Shown: one piece after another, positions 24,870 through 36,363 of the stretch
Layout of the letters: every line of letters begins with the position of its first letter
Numbering within the stretch: position 1 is the first letter of the stretch
Assembly (NCBI GenBank): GCA_963978545.1
Contig: OZ021724.1
Location: forward strand, 96,579,792-96,643,791
Source of the DNA: Linyphia triangularis
Taxonomy: Eukaryota; Arthropoda; Arachnida; Araneae; Linyphiidae
Direction: 5' to 3'
DNA length: 64,000 nucleotides
Translations under genes and position numbers: made by a program
The notes under the pieces: model-generated
Database searches by the model: none
Told to the model about the DNA's origin: nothing
What the model saw: only the letters and a program-made list of their open reading frames with translations

Positions 24870-26184
24870 ATATGGAATCATTTTTAATCAAAAAGGAATT
24901 TTTTTCTCGTATTATCATCAATCACAATTTTGCAGTAGAATTATGTTTATTTAAGTGACTGTGAACAAAAAAGAGAAGTCAAAAGGAGCTGTTAGCCCAT
25001 CCCAACAGTATTCAATACTAAGCACTATTTTATATATTCTTCAAATGAAGCAATTGTAAAATAATTGCTTTAATATTCTATCACAGTTGAATTAGTTTTT
25101 AAGCAGAAATATGTTACACTCAACTTTGAAATAACATTTCTGAATAAAGCACGGGAATAAAAAATATTTTAAAAGGTAAGACATATATCTAATATAGGAA
25201 ACAGTAATTTATTTTCGGAGTTTCATTGCTCAGTGTTTTGAATATTTTAGAAATATTCAATATAAATCAAGGTAAATATTTACAATCTATTAGTATAAAA
25301 AATAAAGTATGATGTCATGTATAGTGTTTTCTTGCTTGTTTTATTTTAATTTTGGGAATGTTTGCATTCATTTTGTATGATATTCTGGTCCACCTTAATT
25401 AAACTGCTATGCAGATAAAGTGTAGGTGACAATTACATGAACCAGTATTTTCATAATGTATTTTCCTATTTGATGTTGTTGTTATGAATGTTAAAAAGAT
25501 GTATTTTTTGCCAAAAAAATAACAAGTACTAATAGTGGAATTATAAACTATATACCTATCAAAAATACAAAAATCATTTAAATTTACATTGAGAGCCTAT
25601 TTTTAATCTGTAGATAATAGCAAAAGTACTTGAAGTATGAAATATCTAGCTCTTATAAATAAAAACATTTAAATTTCTGTAGAGTCCCATTTTTATAGCA
25701 CTAAAGGAATTGTTTCGGGAGGGTTGATATCCTTCACATACCATGTCCTATCACAAGTATGGGCCACCTAGTTACAAAAGAGCAAAATTGCTAATGGTGC
25801 ACATCACTCTACATTTCAATCTTGACTCGCAATGGAATAGAATGTTATCTTTTTGAGATCCGAACATTCTTAACCAAAAATGACAGACAAATATCATTAC
25901 TTCTGAAGACAAACCAAGTTGTAACTTCTCATCAATCCACACTTCAGAACAAGTGTTCGACCTTCTTTTGGATAAAAGTAATCCGACACGTGGGGGATAA
26001 GAGGGGGGGGGGGGGGCTATAAATGTTTCAAGTAAGAAGGGGATATCATCAATCGTTGCACCCAAATAACACAGACCTCCCACTACCAAGCACCAACATA
26101 TAAAGCTGATCCCGGTCGGAGTTTCGCTCATCTCTAACAGTTCAAGAAGGGTTTTAGAAAGGCGGCTCGGCAAATTTCCAAAAA
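24870..26184. other. Segment between LTRs, no gene recognised
   Basis: AT-rich DNA to about 25,700, then a mixed stretch with a G-run near 26,002. The minus-strand frame at 25,772-26,173 (133 codons) spans the G-run as a proline run and has no domain; I treat it as chance. Confidence 0.45.
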
Positions 26185-26482
26185 AGTTAGTTGAGTCCGT
26201 TAGTTGACTGGAATTACTGAGTTAGCTGTCTCTCAGCGAGCATTCAGAGAGTTCCGAAAGTGAACTGTATTGCATTGTCTTTTGCGGCGATTTGTAGCAG
26301 TTGTGTTGTCAAGTTTTTAACTGCTGTTTTGTGCTCTATTGTTGTGTAAAGAGCTGTATTGGGTCTACTAGAACGAGAAGTTCGGGAGTTATAAGAGAAT
26401 CTGTGAAGAGTTATATAGGAATAAATTTCTGCAAGTTTTGATCTGCTTTGGCTTCAAGTCTTTTGAACCTATCCACGCAACA
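26185..26482 (+). mobile_element. 5'-truncated LTR, plus orientation (family A)
   Basis: It matches the last 300 or so bases of the family A LTR, with GGAATAAATTTCTGC as the polyadenylation region and a TATCCACGCAACA end. The 5' two thirds, including the TATA box, are missing. The left boundary is approximate. Confidence 0.7.
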
Positions 26483-26860
26483 ATATATATGTAATATTAT
26501 TTCATATGAATTTATTATATCTTAATATCCATGACATTTTATTTGTAAAATTAATTTTATTTATAGAAAAAAAAATTTCATGTTTATATAAATTTTCTTA
26601 AAACGAAAATTTTCTTTTAAAAGGGGCTCATGTATAGTAATGAAAAATTGAGTTGATGAAATGAGTTCTGTTCCTATTATTAGGATCTCCTACTATTATT
26701 AGGATTATTTCTGCAAAATTTTCTTTCAAAAGCATCCAATTTTCAATTTCAGATGGCAGCACTAGAGAAATAAATGCCAACCAATCAGCGAGCTGCATTA
26801 TTTTCCCTTGTTCGAATGCAAGTAAAGGTAGCTAATATGCGTCCCTGACATTGTCTCTAT

Positions 26861-27581
26861 TGTTGCGTGGATGGGTTAGAAAGATTTGAAACCAACGCAG
26901 ATCAAAACTTGCAGAAATTTATTCCGATATACTCTTCACAGATTTTTTTAGAAAACCTGAACTTCTCATTCTAAAAGACTCAATACAGCTCTTTACACAT
27001 CAACAGAGCTCAAATAGCAGTTAAAAAAACTTCACAACTGCTACAAATCCTCGCAAAAGACAATGCAATACAGTTCGCTTTAGAACTACTCTGAATGCTC
27101 ACTGAGACTCAGTATCTCAACTCAGTAATTCCAGTCAACTAACGGACTCAATTAACTCCATCACCCGCTCTCTTGGACTTATATAGGGGAAGCGAACCTT
27201 CGTGAATCTTCTAGAGATAGATATTTGGAGAACTTTCCAGATCGTAGTCGAAATATCCTATACATGTACATGGGGACCGAAAATGTCACCAAATGGTCGT
27301 CAAGTTTGGTGACAAAAATTAGTCGCCAAAATTATTGCCAACTTGGCTCTATATCGCCAATTTGGCAAGATTTCCATTACCATAATGTTAAATGCCCTGC
27401 TCCTTGTAAAACTCGCTTCCCAGCTTTATCTCTGTAAAACTCGTTATTAAGCATTAATAGACACATTGCAGGAAAGCGAAGTTAAGACGAACTATTTTCA
27501 CTGCCTTATGCGAAATGTACATAAATGTTCTTATTTACAAAATTAACGAATATATTTACAAATATACAAAAATTCGTAACA
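26861..27581 (-). mobile_element. Solo LTR, minus orientation (family A)
   Basis: Minus-strand termini are TGTTACGAATTTTTG and CACGCAACA. The 4-bp TSD CTAT is perfect (26,857-26,860 and 27,582-27,585). The polyadenylation motif GGAATAAATTT occurs near the 3' end and a TATATAAG box upstream of it, near 27,180 on the minus strand. It is an independent insertion from the LTR at 24,190. Confidence 0.85.
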
Positions 27582-27674
27582 CTATTATAAAAGTCGCAGT
27601 GCTTCGCGTAGGTAATTTTGTGTGATAGCAATAATCTGCCGGAATTTTACGAAGAATTTTCCCAGAATTTGTTT

Positions 27675-27768
27675 CCGACCAAACGGTATAGTGGTTAGCG
27701 TGCTAAATTCTAGATCGCGAGGTTGCGGGTTCGAGTCCCGTGTTAGGCATGGGTGTTTATAAATGTAT
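27675..27768 (+). repeat. tRNA-derived SINE head (SINE family 1), truncated
   Basis: It starts CCGACCAAACGG, with an A-box-like TAGTGGTTAGCGTGC and a B box GGTTCGAGTCC, followed by GGCATGGGTGTTTATAAATG. The full copies at 61,620 and 61,841 continue further; here the body is cut where an LTR begins. The stretch just before it (27,590-27,674) resembles 40,021-40,108, so the SINE may have landed in another dispersed repeat. Confidence 0.8.
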
Positions 27769-28532
27769 TGTTATTACTAATTTCTGTATATTTGTAAATA
27801 TTTCGTAGTATTAATTATGTAAAAAAGGAAAATGTATGTACATTTCGCATAAGGCAGTGAAAGAGTTGACTTCACTTCGCTTTCCTGCAATGCGTCTCTT
27901 AATGCTTGAAAACGAGTTCTACAGGGATCATGCATGAAAACAAGTTTTACAAGGGGCAGGCTATTTAACATTATGGTAAATGGCAATCTCCCAAGTTGGC
28001 GACGGTTTTGGCCTACTTTTGGTTGCTAAATTTGGTGAGAATTCGCAAAATGTCGCCAAACTTTTCGATCATTTTTCTACATTTTCGGTACATGTATAGG
28101 TACATGTATCCCATGTACATGTATCCCATGTACATGTATAGGACTTTTCGTTTACGATCTAGAAAGTTCTCCAAATTTCTCTCTCTGGAAGGTTCGTGAA
28201 GATTCACCACTCCTATATAAGGACGGCCGTGAGTAGAGTTAGTCAGTTCTTGGATTTTGAGTCACTGAATTAGTTGACTGGAGATACTGAGTCTCAGTGA
28301 GCATTCTAAAGTGAACAGTATTGCATTGTCTTTTGCGGTGATATAGCAGTGGTGTTGTCAAGTTTATAGCTGCTGTTTTGTGCTCTATTGTTGTGAAAAG
28401 AGCTGTATTGTGTCTACTAGAACGAGAAGTTCTGGAGTTGTAAAGGAATCTGTGAAGAGCTATAGTAGAATAAACTTCTGCAAGTTTTGATCTGCTTTGG
28501 CTTCAAATCTTTCGAACCCATCAAACGCAACA
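27769..28532 (+). mobile_element. LTR, plus orientation (family A)
   Basis: It starts TGTTATTACTAATTTCTG and ends AACGCAACA. It contains a TATATAAGG box near 28,213 and GAATAAACTTCTGC near 28,470. It carries a small run of palindromic GTACATGTA units around 28,086-28,140. The 5' flank is GTAT; a GTAT occurs three bases beyond the 3' end, so the TSD is not exact. Confidence 0.75.
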
Positions 28533-28679
28533 ATAGTATATATTTCATGTAATGTGAATTTTGATGTCCTAAGTTTATTTTTAACTATGGAATCTTTCTG
28601 GTGATATTTGAATGGCATTCGAAAATGTCAGCCGAACAAATAAAATTGTATTCTATTGAATCCGTATCTATGATGATAT

Positions 28680-31151
28680 GCGCGTACATTCCGCAATAAG
28701 TTGAAATTGACGATTTTGGCCAAAATATTGACGCACTAATTATGGCGGTTGGAGATTCTGAAAGCACTCATTGAGCACTAAAATTTGGTATATATTAAAA
28801 AATTAGAGCGTTTGTGGGCGGGGCAAGGGTTTCGTTGGCCCCGCCCACGCATTTCTTTGTATATCTCGGTAAATATTGACGCACTAATTTTTGCAGTTGG
28901 GTATTCTGAAAGCACTAATTGAGCACTAAATGTTTCAATATGTGAGACAATTAGTGCGTCTGTGGGCGGGGCCAACGAAAGGGAAGTGAAAAGCAAATAA
29001 TTAATACAAAATGGTCAATATTGGCCAAAATATTGACGCACTAATTCTGGCGGTTGGGGATTCTGAAAGCACTCATTGAGCACTAAAATTTGGCACCGGT
29101 CATACAATTAGTGCGTGATAATTTACATCGGTTTAAGGCTCGAGTACATTCGACAATGAGCTAAAATTGGCAATTTTGGCCAAAATATTGACGCACTAAT
29201 TTTTGCAGTTGGGTATTCTGAAAGCACTAATGCCCAACATTTTAACATATAATAATTGATGATTGCTTTTGTGGGCGGGGCCAACGAAACGGAAGTGACA
29301 AGTGAATAATTATTACAAAATAGTCAATTTTGGCCAAAATATTGACGCACTAATTCTGGCGGTTGGGGATTCTGAAAGCACTCATTGAGCACTAAAATTT
29401 GGCACCGGTCATACAATTAGTGCGTGACAATTTACATCGGTTTAAGGCTCGCGTACATAAGGCAATAAGCTAAAATTCGCAATTTTGGCCAAAATATTGA
29501 CGCACTAATTTTTGCAGTTGGGTTTTCTGAAAGAACTAATTATGCCCAACATTTTAACATATAATGAATGATGATTGCTTTTGTGGGCGGGGCCAACGAA
29601 ACGGAAGTGATTAGTGAATCATTATTACATTATGGTCAATTTTGGCCAAAATATTGCCGCACTAATTCTGGTGGTTGGGGATTCTGAAAGCACTCTTTGA
29701 GCACTAAAATTTGGCACCGGTCATACAATTAGTGCGTGATAATTTACATCGGTTTAAAGCTCGCGTACATTCAATAATAAGCTAAAATTGGCAATTTTGG
29801 CCAAAATATTGACGCACTAATTCTGGCGGTTGGGGATTCTGAAAGCACTCATTGAGCACTAAAATTTGGCACCGGTCATACAATTAGTGCGTGAAAATTT
29901 ACATCGGTTTAAGGCTCGCGTACATAAGGCAATAGGCTAAAATTGGCAATTTTGGCCAAAATATTGACGCACTAATTTTTGCAGTTGGGTTTTCTGAAAG
30001 CACTAATTATGCCCAACATTTTAACATATAATGATTGATGATTGCTTTTGTGGGCGGGGCCAACGAAACGGAAGTGATTAGTGAATTATTATTACAAAAT
30101 GGTAAATTTTGGCCAAAATATTGACGCACTATTTCTGGCGGTTGGGGATTCTGAAAGCACTATTTGAGCACTAAAATTTGGCACCGGTCATACAATTAGT
30201 GCGTGATAATTTACATCGGTTTAAGGCTCGCGTACATAAGGCAATAGGCTAAAATTCGCAATTTTGGCCAAAATATTGAAGCACTAATTTTTGCAGTGGG
30301 GTTTTCTGAAAGCACTAATTATGCCCAACATTTTAACATATAATGAATGGTGATTGCTTTTGTGGGTGGGGCCAACGAAACGCAAGTGATCAGTGAATTA
30401 TTATTACATTATGGTCAATTTTGGCCAAAATATTGACGCACTAATTCTGGCGGTTGGGGATTCTGAAAGCACTATTTGAGCACTAAAATTTGGCACCGGT
30501 CATACAATTAGTGCGTGATAATTTACATCGGTTTAAAGCTCGCGTACATTCGGCAATAAGCTAAAATTGGCAATTTTGGCCAAAATATTGACGCACTAAT
30601 TTTTGCAGTTGGGCTTTCTGAAAGCACTAATTATGCCCAACATTTTAACATATAATGATTGATGATTGCTTTTGTGGGCGGGGCCAACGAAACGGAAGTG
30701 ATTAGTGAATTATTATTACAAAATGGTAAATTTTGGCCAAAATATTGACGCACTATTTCTGGCAGTTGGGTATTCTGAAAGCACTAATTATGCCCGACAT
30801 TTTAACATATAATGAATGATGATTGCTTTTGTGGGCGGGGCCAGCATTTTGCCCGCCTACCCTCAATTAACCTTGAATTTTATGAAAAGTAATGACGCAC
30901 TAATTTTTTGGATGGTGGATTCTGAAAGCACTAATTGAGCACTAAAATTTGGTATATATTAAAAAATTAGTGTGTTTGTGGGCGGGGCTAGCGTTTCGTT
31001 GGCCCCGCCCACGCATTTCTTTGTATATCTCGGTAAATATTGACGCACTAATTTTTTTAATGGCGGATTCTGAAAGCACTAATTTAGCACTAAATTGTGG
31101 TATATATTAAAAAATTAGTGCGTTTGTGGGCGGGGCCAACGAAACGCACCT
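28680..31151. repeat. Right arm tandem array, inverted
   Basis: This is the reverse complement of the left array, with the same modules (GACGCACTAA, TTCTGAAAGCACTAA, GTGGGCGGGGCCAACGAAAC) and a comparable number of units. The outer 300 bases mirror 20,181-20,480 almost exactly. Frames at 28,585-28,996 on the minus strand are shadows of the repeat. Confidence 0.9.
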
Positions 31152-31160
31152 CGCTAAACT

Positions 31161-31806
31161 AGCTTACTTATCATACATTATTGTTATTTTTAATAAAATA
31201 AATTCAAGTATGTAAGGGCCGAAAGAAAATATATTAAACTCAACAGATAAACTGGTGGGATTCCAAAAACAAATAACTTTATGGAAGAATAGAATTCAGG
31301 AAGGATATTTGGAAAAGTTTGAGTCAGTCCCAAAAGATTTTAATAAAACTATTTATAAAATTGTTATTGACCATTTGACAACATTAGAGGAGAAAATTAT
31401 TCATTATTTCCCAAATTTAGATATAAAAAAATTTGATTGGGTTCGTAATCCATTTGTGATAACGAATACTTCTGTATTTGAATGAACTTTGAATGAAGAG
31501 GAATAACTAATTTCGCTTTCTAATAATCGAGATTTAATTTTAAAATATTCAGAAGAATCAATTAATTCATTTTGGATTAACATTAGATGTGATTATCCCA
31601 TGATAGCCAAAAAAGCTTTAAAAATATTATTACAATTTTCTACATCTTATTTGTGTGAATTCGGATTTTCAGTATTAATCAACATAAAAACGAAAAAAGG
31701 ATCGAGACTTTTAAATGTAGAAGACGACATAAGAGTACTATTGTCATTTTTACGACCAAATATAAATGAAATTATCAAAAAACATCAATCACAAATTTCT
31801 CATTAA
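31161..31806 (+). pseudogene. hAT transposase pseudogene, 3' portion (dimerisation domain)
   Basis: This continues the frame at 20,180 after removal of the nested element and one TSD copy. It shows the C-terminal features of ZBED5-like hAT transposases: KLVGFQKQITLWK, a WVRNPF motif, then KKALKILLQFSTSYLCEFGF and INIKTKKGSRLLNVEDDIRV, ending at TAA 31,804. In-frame stops at 31,213, 31,483 and 31,504 show inactivation. The C-terminal hAT dimerisation region is otherwise complete. This is one gene remnant with 20,017-20,180. Confidence 0.92.
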
Positions 31807-32444
31807 AAGTATTCTTATTTTTCATTTGCAATTAATCCCTTAATAAACGTACTGTTGTTTTTGTAGTACATATTATATTATTTTATTTTACATTCGAAAT
31901 TATTATCATAAACTACTTTACACAGTGTATTATAGGTAAGTAAACAACTTTTAAACTTATCTTTTTCTTTGTGTGCCGCCAAATTTTGAAATTGTTAAAA
32001 GTGTGCCGCAACAAAAAAAAAAGTTGAGAATCACTGACCTAGACTATGAATAAAATAATTGAAACTAACAAAAAAAAAAAAAAAGGGTTGAAAATGGAAA
32101 AATATCCATATTTTGTAAAAAAGTTAAGTTTTTCATGTAGATTCAGGGAGACCTAAATATTAAATGGCAGATATAAATTTTTATTACTGTTAATTAGTAT
32201 TATAAACTCGACATTTTTATTCTTGAAAATAAAAATGTGCTTTATATTTATGTTTAAAAAAAAAATTAAAAATCTTTGTTTTTGTCAAAAAGCATCAAAC
32301 TTCAGATCCATTCCGGAGACCTAAATATTTTTCGATTGAAGTAAAAAAAATTTGGCTAAACATGTGACCATAGTGACAACTTTTTATCAACTTGAAATTT
32401 TGAATTTCCCCAAAAAGTTTTTTTCGATACGCCCTATTGTAGAG

Positions 32445-33533
32445 GTTTAGAGAGGGTAGGTTTCACTGTGTCTGGTAATAAATTCCACATTCAATAAATA
32501 CTTGCAAAATATCTTTAAATTTTGGTATACTTACATTATAGCCTTTAATTAATTTGCACCCCTTTCGATTGTATTGCTTACAATCCTGAAGCGTTTGTCC
32601 TTTCAAAATATATGTGCACTCATTCTAAATATTAAGATCTGAATGTAAAATATGAGTTGAAAACCGGAACCTTTTGAAGAAATTCAAAGTTTATGGTTTA
32701 ATCAAGTAATCTACTTTTTGATCCAAAAGAGGAAAAAAGGATTGAGCTTTAACTGATATATCGTATAGCTCTAATATGTTATATTCCTCAAGTATAAAAA
32801 TCCTGATCAGCAAAAAGTTCATTGTTCAATTCTTTTCCATTTTCTAAAGTTAATAGGTCTTAAAATTAAATTTTTGATTCGTCATTTTGTAATACGTTTG
32901 TCTCATTATAACAAACTGTAAAATAATATTTCTTAAATTATTGAATATAATATTTTCGATTATTATTGAAAAAGTTCATTCTCTGGCAGGCAAGTCGATA
33001 GTGGCGATTGGGTAACAAACAGGAAAAAGATGAGTGAGGAGTGGGTTATAACTTTATTCCACCAATTAATAGATAACTCCGATGTGTTACAGTAGGTGAC
33101 ATATTTTTAGTACGTCAGGTAACGCCTCAAAAACCATGATATGCCCATTAAACGTCATTTACATAAAGTGTGTATTGTACGTCATATGAATTGAAAGTCT
33201 TACAGAAAATTTCAAAACATCTAAATTTTAACATCCGAAAAATGAGCCCTCTTTTATCAAATACATACCTTACGTACACCACTGGTCTGGCGAGAAGTTT
33301 CAATTTCGAATAAAACTTGTTTATTTTTTGGTAAGATAAAAATAAAAAATACATTTTATAAGGTTATTCAACGAGGTTTATTTTTACTTATTACAAATGT
33401 GAAATTGAGTGAAATGGAAGTAGCGTGTAATTCTGTTAAAAAATATTTCTATTACATTTTGCCAAATGATTACAATTAATGTCAAGTAGAACTCTATAAT
33501 TTATATTATATAGTACTTCATTTATTAAAAAAG
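32445..33533. other. Intergenic AT-rich DNA
   Basis: No element ends, RNA or reading frame longer than 70 codons with any recognisable feature were found. It belongs to the right part of the 29 kb insert. Confidence 0.5.
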
Positions 33534-33663
33534 TGTAACGGTGTGCGGTAATGGAGAGTCGAACGCGGGACTTCTAGATCAGAAGACAGGCACGCTAACC
33601 ACTAGGCAAAAGTGATCACTAGTGCCTAGGTGTTATATCTGTCATTTGTACACGAGACCACCA
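33534..33663 (-). repeat. 130-bp terminal repeat with tRNA-like sequence (intact)
   Basis: On the minus strand the centre reads CTAGTGGTTAGCGTGCCTG (A-box-like), a CTTCT/AGAAG stem with a short loop, and GCGTTCGACTC (B-box-like). It lacks a complete acceptor stem, so it is tRNA-derived and not a functional tRNA gene. It would normally be called a SINE; its exact pairing with the second copy is what suggests a terminal repeat. Confidence 0.7.
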
Positions 33664-34924
33664 TATAGCCCCTTCCCAGTGAGTTGCGAAGGGGTGAACG
33701 ATTGAGTTGCTTGTGTGTGAGTTTAGTGCGTTGCGTGTGGCAGTGAACAGAGCGCCAGAGGTTGCTTGCTGTGTGGCAGTGAGTCACCAGAGATGCTGAG
33801 GTGGTAGTGTGGAGGTCGTTCAGTAAGTAGATGGTGCCACTGATGTGTTCGAATATTCGTGTCACCAATATAGCGGTGTGCGCTAACGGAGAGTCGAACC
33901 CGGGACTCATAGATCAGAAGACACAAGGCCTATTCTAAGCAAAATTTACGACTGCCCATTACGAAATTCCATCCTCTTCCCCCCCCCCCCATCTCCCCTC
34001 TTCCTTAAAAATAAATAGTTTAATAAAGTCACCAGTGATATAAATAGGTTATGTTTTGAATTTAGTAATAGCTAACCATTGAAGTATTCACCAAGTGACT
34101 AAACCCCTGTCTTGTCAGAAAAGGTTTCTCTCGTGTTAAGAATGTAATAATCCGTCGAAAGTGTAAAAGATTTTTTCTTATCCGGCAATTGACAAAACAC
34201 TTGTTTAAAAAATATCATAAATGTATATTAAATGGTTTACAATTAACGAATAAGTACATTGAGTCATCCTCTCTAAAACATTTTATCGGTTAGAAAATAG
34301 AAGGGCTATTGGTTGAAGGAAAAAAGGCATTTACGTTTTTTTTTTCCTTCTTTTTTTTTGTTTCTTCTTCTTTCTAATTTTTAACATACCTCCTTAATCA
34401 GTCAAAATACCAGTCGGTAAGTATTTTATAGAGCCAGAGTAAGTGTCTGTGAAATTAACTAAATGCATACTACCTTCAGATATTGTGAATCAAATCACCT
34501 TCATTAATCTAGACTTTGATTTTTTGAAGTCCAATTGGATTGCTTAGGATTAGAGGTTCCTATGTGTGATTTATTAAAAATTGACCAAAAAGTTTATTCT
34601 TGACGCATTTTCTTACTTATAAGCTTTTCCCAATACTTGATTCCCAAGTTTAAAGAGTTATATTCCACAATTAATTAATGTTAAAGATTTACTCATCAAG
34701 ATGTCAAGTATATGCTTTATATTTCAAAAAAGCTATTACAAATTTAAAACTATTTTTTTAAGTAATGCAAAAAATTTAAAACTATTTTTTTAAGTAAATG
34801 CAATTATTTTTCTTAAAAAGAACTCAAAATATCCATGTTGTGGACTTGTATCTCCACTAAAATGGATGTGTTAAAATGCTAAAAATTACGCTTCATTTCT
34901 ATTAATAAATCTCTAGTTTCACAG

Positions 34925-35090
34925 TTGGTTAATTTGTACGCTCAATGAACTATTTTTTGCACAATAACGGCTAATCCTGATGTGACCTAGTTTCCGATCC
35001 ACAACGTTCATCCATTCATAATCCAGGATTCGAACCCGGTACCTTTGGCATGCGATATCAGAGTACTAACCTCACAGCCATTAGGTGGGT
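34925..35090 (-). repeat. tRNA-derived SINE (family 2)
   Basis: On the minus strand it begins CCACCTAATGGCTGTGAGGTT, with a tRNA-like A region (TGGCTGTGAGGTTAGTACTC) and a canonical B box GGGTTCGAATCC. The 3' part ends near ACCAACTGTG on that strand. A related tail lies in the element at 10,345. Flanking TCTAGTT sequences suggest an imperfect TSD. Confidence 0.65.
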
Positions 35091-36234
35091 CTAGTTCGTA
35101 GAATTAGATTTGTTAATTCAGCTGTGGCTTAAATAACAAACTTTCAGCTTAATAACTAAATACCATATCTACTGATAATTTATCTTTGAATATAACAATA
35201 AATTGATTTTTAATACGTTAATCTCGTATCCTGCTATATTTTTCATATTTATTTTAAAATGTTACACACCTTTTCATTGTGACGTTTCAAGAGTCAATCG
35301 TACGCAGTTGTGTAATTAGATTATTTTATTATGAAAAGAAAAAAAGAACATTATAAAAGATTACCAGTCGCCATTGCTGCTGAAAGCACACAATTAAACT
35401 GTTTCGTTCCTTAGAATAAACTGTTGTCAAATCACTGGCCCTCTAAAAATATAGCGTAAAGATAAGAAAAAAAAAGTCCCCTTCAAACCACATTCCTGGG
35501 GGTGGAGTGTTGACCGGAAATATGGGGAGCAGGATCGAGGGACACTAGATTTATTGGGGAAGTTGGAAGATAATGTTCTGTAAAAGACCTCCACCGTGTC
35601 CTTGTCCTGTAGTAATGCAAACAATTTTGTCACACTCTTTTCTTGTCGCAAGATTTTCTTAAAATTAATTCTTTTTGTGTGCCAAAACTATCTTATCTTG
35701 AAGTTTGTGTGTTAAATTGGTCTGAACTATGAATCTTTGAACTCTTTACTATACACATATGCATGCTATGATGGCCTTACTAAGCTACAAGGCTAAAAAA
35801 GATCCCAATGAAATAAAACGTCGTTAAATGAACAAACAAAGGAAATATAAAATCGAATGAAAAAGTCCTCATGCATATTAGCAAGAAAAGAATATTATTT
35901 TAAAATAATAATAAAAAGCATTTGTCATCAAATTGGAAAAAGAATTACTTGCAGATTAATAATAATTTTCTGAATTAAAATAAAATGCGAACACGCAAAA
36001 GGAATTTTTCTTCACTTTTTAAGAAAAAGAACTTAAAGAAAACACATTCAGAGTAAAAGTTTGAAAAAAATATTTGAATGTTGGGCTTAATAATGTAATG
36101 TCACCAAATCTATATTTATAAGTAAGAGTGTATTTGCCTAATTTAATGTATCCTTTGAGTTCGAAGAATAGGATTGAAAGTTGGTAGGACCATAATTTGA
36201 GATATTTTGAACCAATTTCAACTGTGTCATATTT

Positions 36235-36363
36235 TTAATGCGTTTCTTGAGTAACTCCCATTATTGGAAAAACAATTTCATCCCAATGTTTTTCTTCTGA
36301 TAATAAGGAATTAAGGAGATAATGCTCATAGATCGCAATCGGTTGTACATTTTGAACTGGCAT
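36235..36363 (-). pseudogene. Unassigned decayed reading frame inside the hAT-like element
   Basis: From ATG 36,361-36,363 the minus strand encodes 42 residues, including HWDEIVFPIMGVTQETH, then TAA at 36,235. The same frame is open upstream (VFFYQLIKALE) and for about 70 further codons downstream to about 36,010, including KYLKLWSYQLS. The composition looks more protein-like than the AT-rich surroundings. It may be a remnant of a transposase or a captured gene; I cannot name it. Confidence 0.3.

Larger units (their letters stand above)
20181..31151. mobile_element. Foldback (FB/MULE-like) element with tandem-repeat arms, 10,971 bp
   Basis: The termini AGGTGCGTTTCGTTGGCCCC are inverted at the far end (CGAAACGCACCT preceded by GGGCGGGGCCAA). 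The 9-bp TSD CGCTAAACT is perfect (20,172-20,180 and 31,152-31,160). The long arms (20,181 to about 22,753; about 28,680 to 31,151) consist of tandem repeats. Drosophila FB elements and Mutator-like elements share long, internally repetitive arms and 9-bp TSDs, so I assign it there by structure only. No Mutator transposase is seen in the middle (22,754-28,679), which contains four LTRs and a SINE. Precise interruption of a transposase reading frame confirms the boundaries. Confidence 0.88.
19517..32036 (+). mobile_element. hAT element (ZBED5-like), internally deleted and interrupted
   Basis: The ends CAGTGATTCTCAAC and GTTGAGAATCACTG are perfect inverted repeats, with GTGTGCCGCCAAATT motifs just inside both. 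The TSD ACCTAGAC is perfect (19,509-19,516 and 32,037-32,044). The mirrored arm of the host foldback holds the unoccupied site at 17,656-17,663. Without the nested 10,971-bp element only about 1.5 kb remains, so the 5' part of the transposase gene is largely missing. The CAGTGRTTCTCAAC terminus and the coding remnant agree on a hAT of the ZBED5-like group. Confidence 0.93.
17267..32436. mobile_element. Foldback element with long arms, interrupted by a 12.5 kb insertion
   Basis: The termini are TAGGGCGTATCGAAAAAA on both strands. The left arm (17,267 to about 18,205) pairs with about 18,945-19,516 joined to 32,045-32,436. The flanks are TTGTGGAG (17,259-17,266) and TTGTAGAG (32,437-32,444), an 8-bp TSD with one mismatch, as in hAT elements. 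The right arm is split by the hAT element at 19,517. The mirrored left arm retains the uninterrupted target at 17,656-17,663. The central loop (about 18,205-18,945) contains a 66-codon frame at 18,635-18,835 that I cannot assign. Without the nested insertion the element is about 2.6 kb. Confidence 0.85.

Noticed and set aside
25772..26173. 133-codon minus-strand frame
   Set aside because: It includes a proline run encoded by the G tract, has no recognisable domain and lies between LTR fragments.
27675..27768. A functional tRNA gene at the A/B-box sequence
   Set aside because: There is no complete acceptor stem, and the same head continues into a shared non-tRNA body at 61,620 and 61,841, so it is a SINE.
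24187..28535. Two TA-flanked foldback DNA elements (24,189-26,483 and 26,860-28,533) with TTGTTGCG ends
   Set aside because: The arms are LTRs with TG...CA ends. The two minus-strand arms have their own 4-bp TSDs (ATAT, CTAT) on both sides, so they inserted independently; the apparent TA is part of those flanks.
20181..31151. CRISPR-like array because of regular repeats
   Set aside because: The units are about 312 bp with no unique spacers, arranged as inverted arms of a eukaryotic transposon.
33626..33926. 94-codon minus-strand frame rich in histidine and threonine
   Set aside because: It runs from the possible TRIM interior into a terminal repeat and shows no gag-like or other domain.
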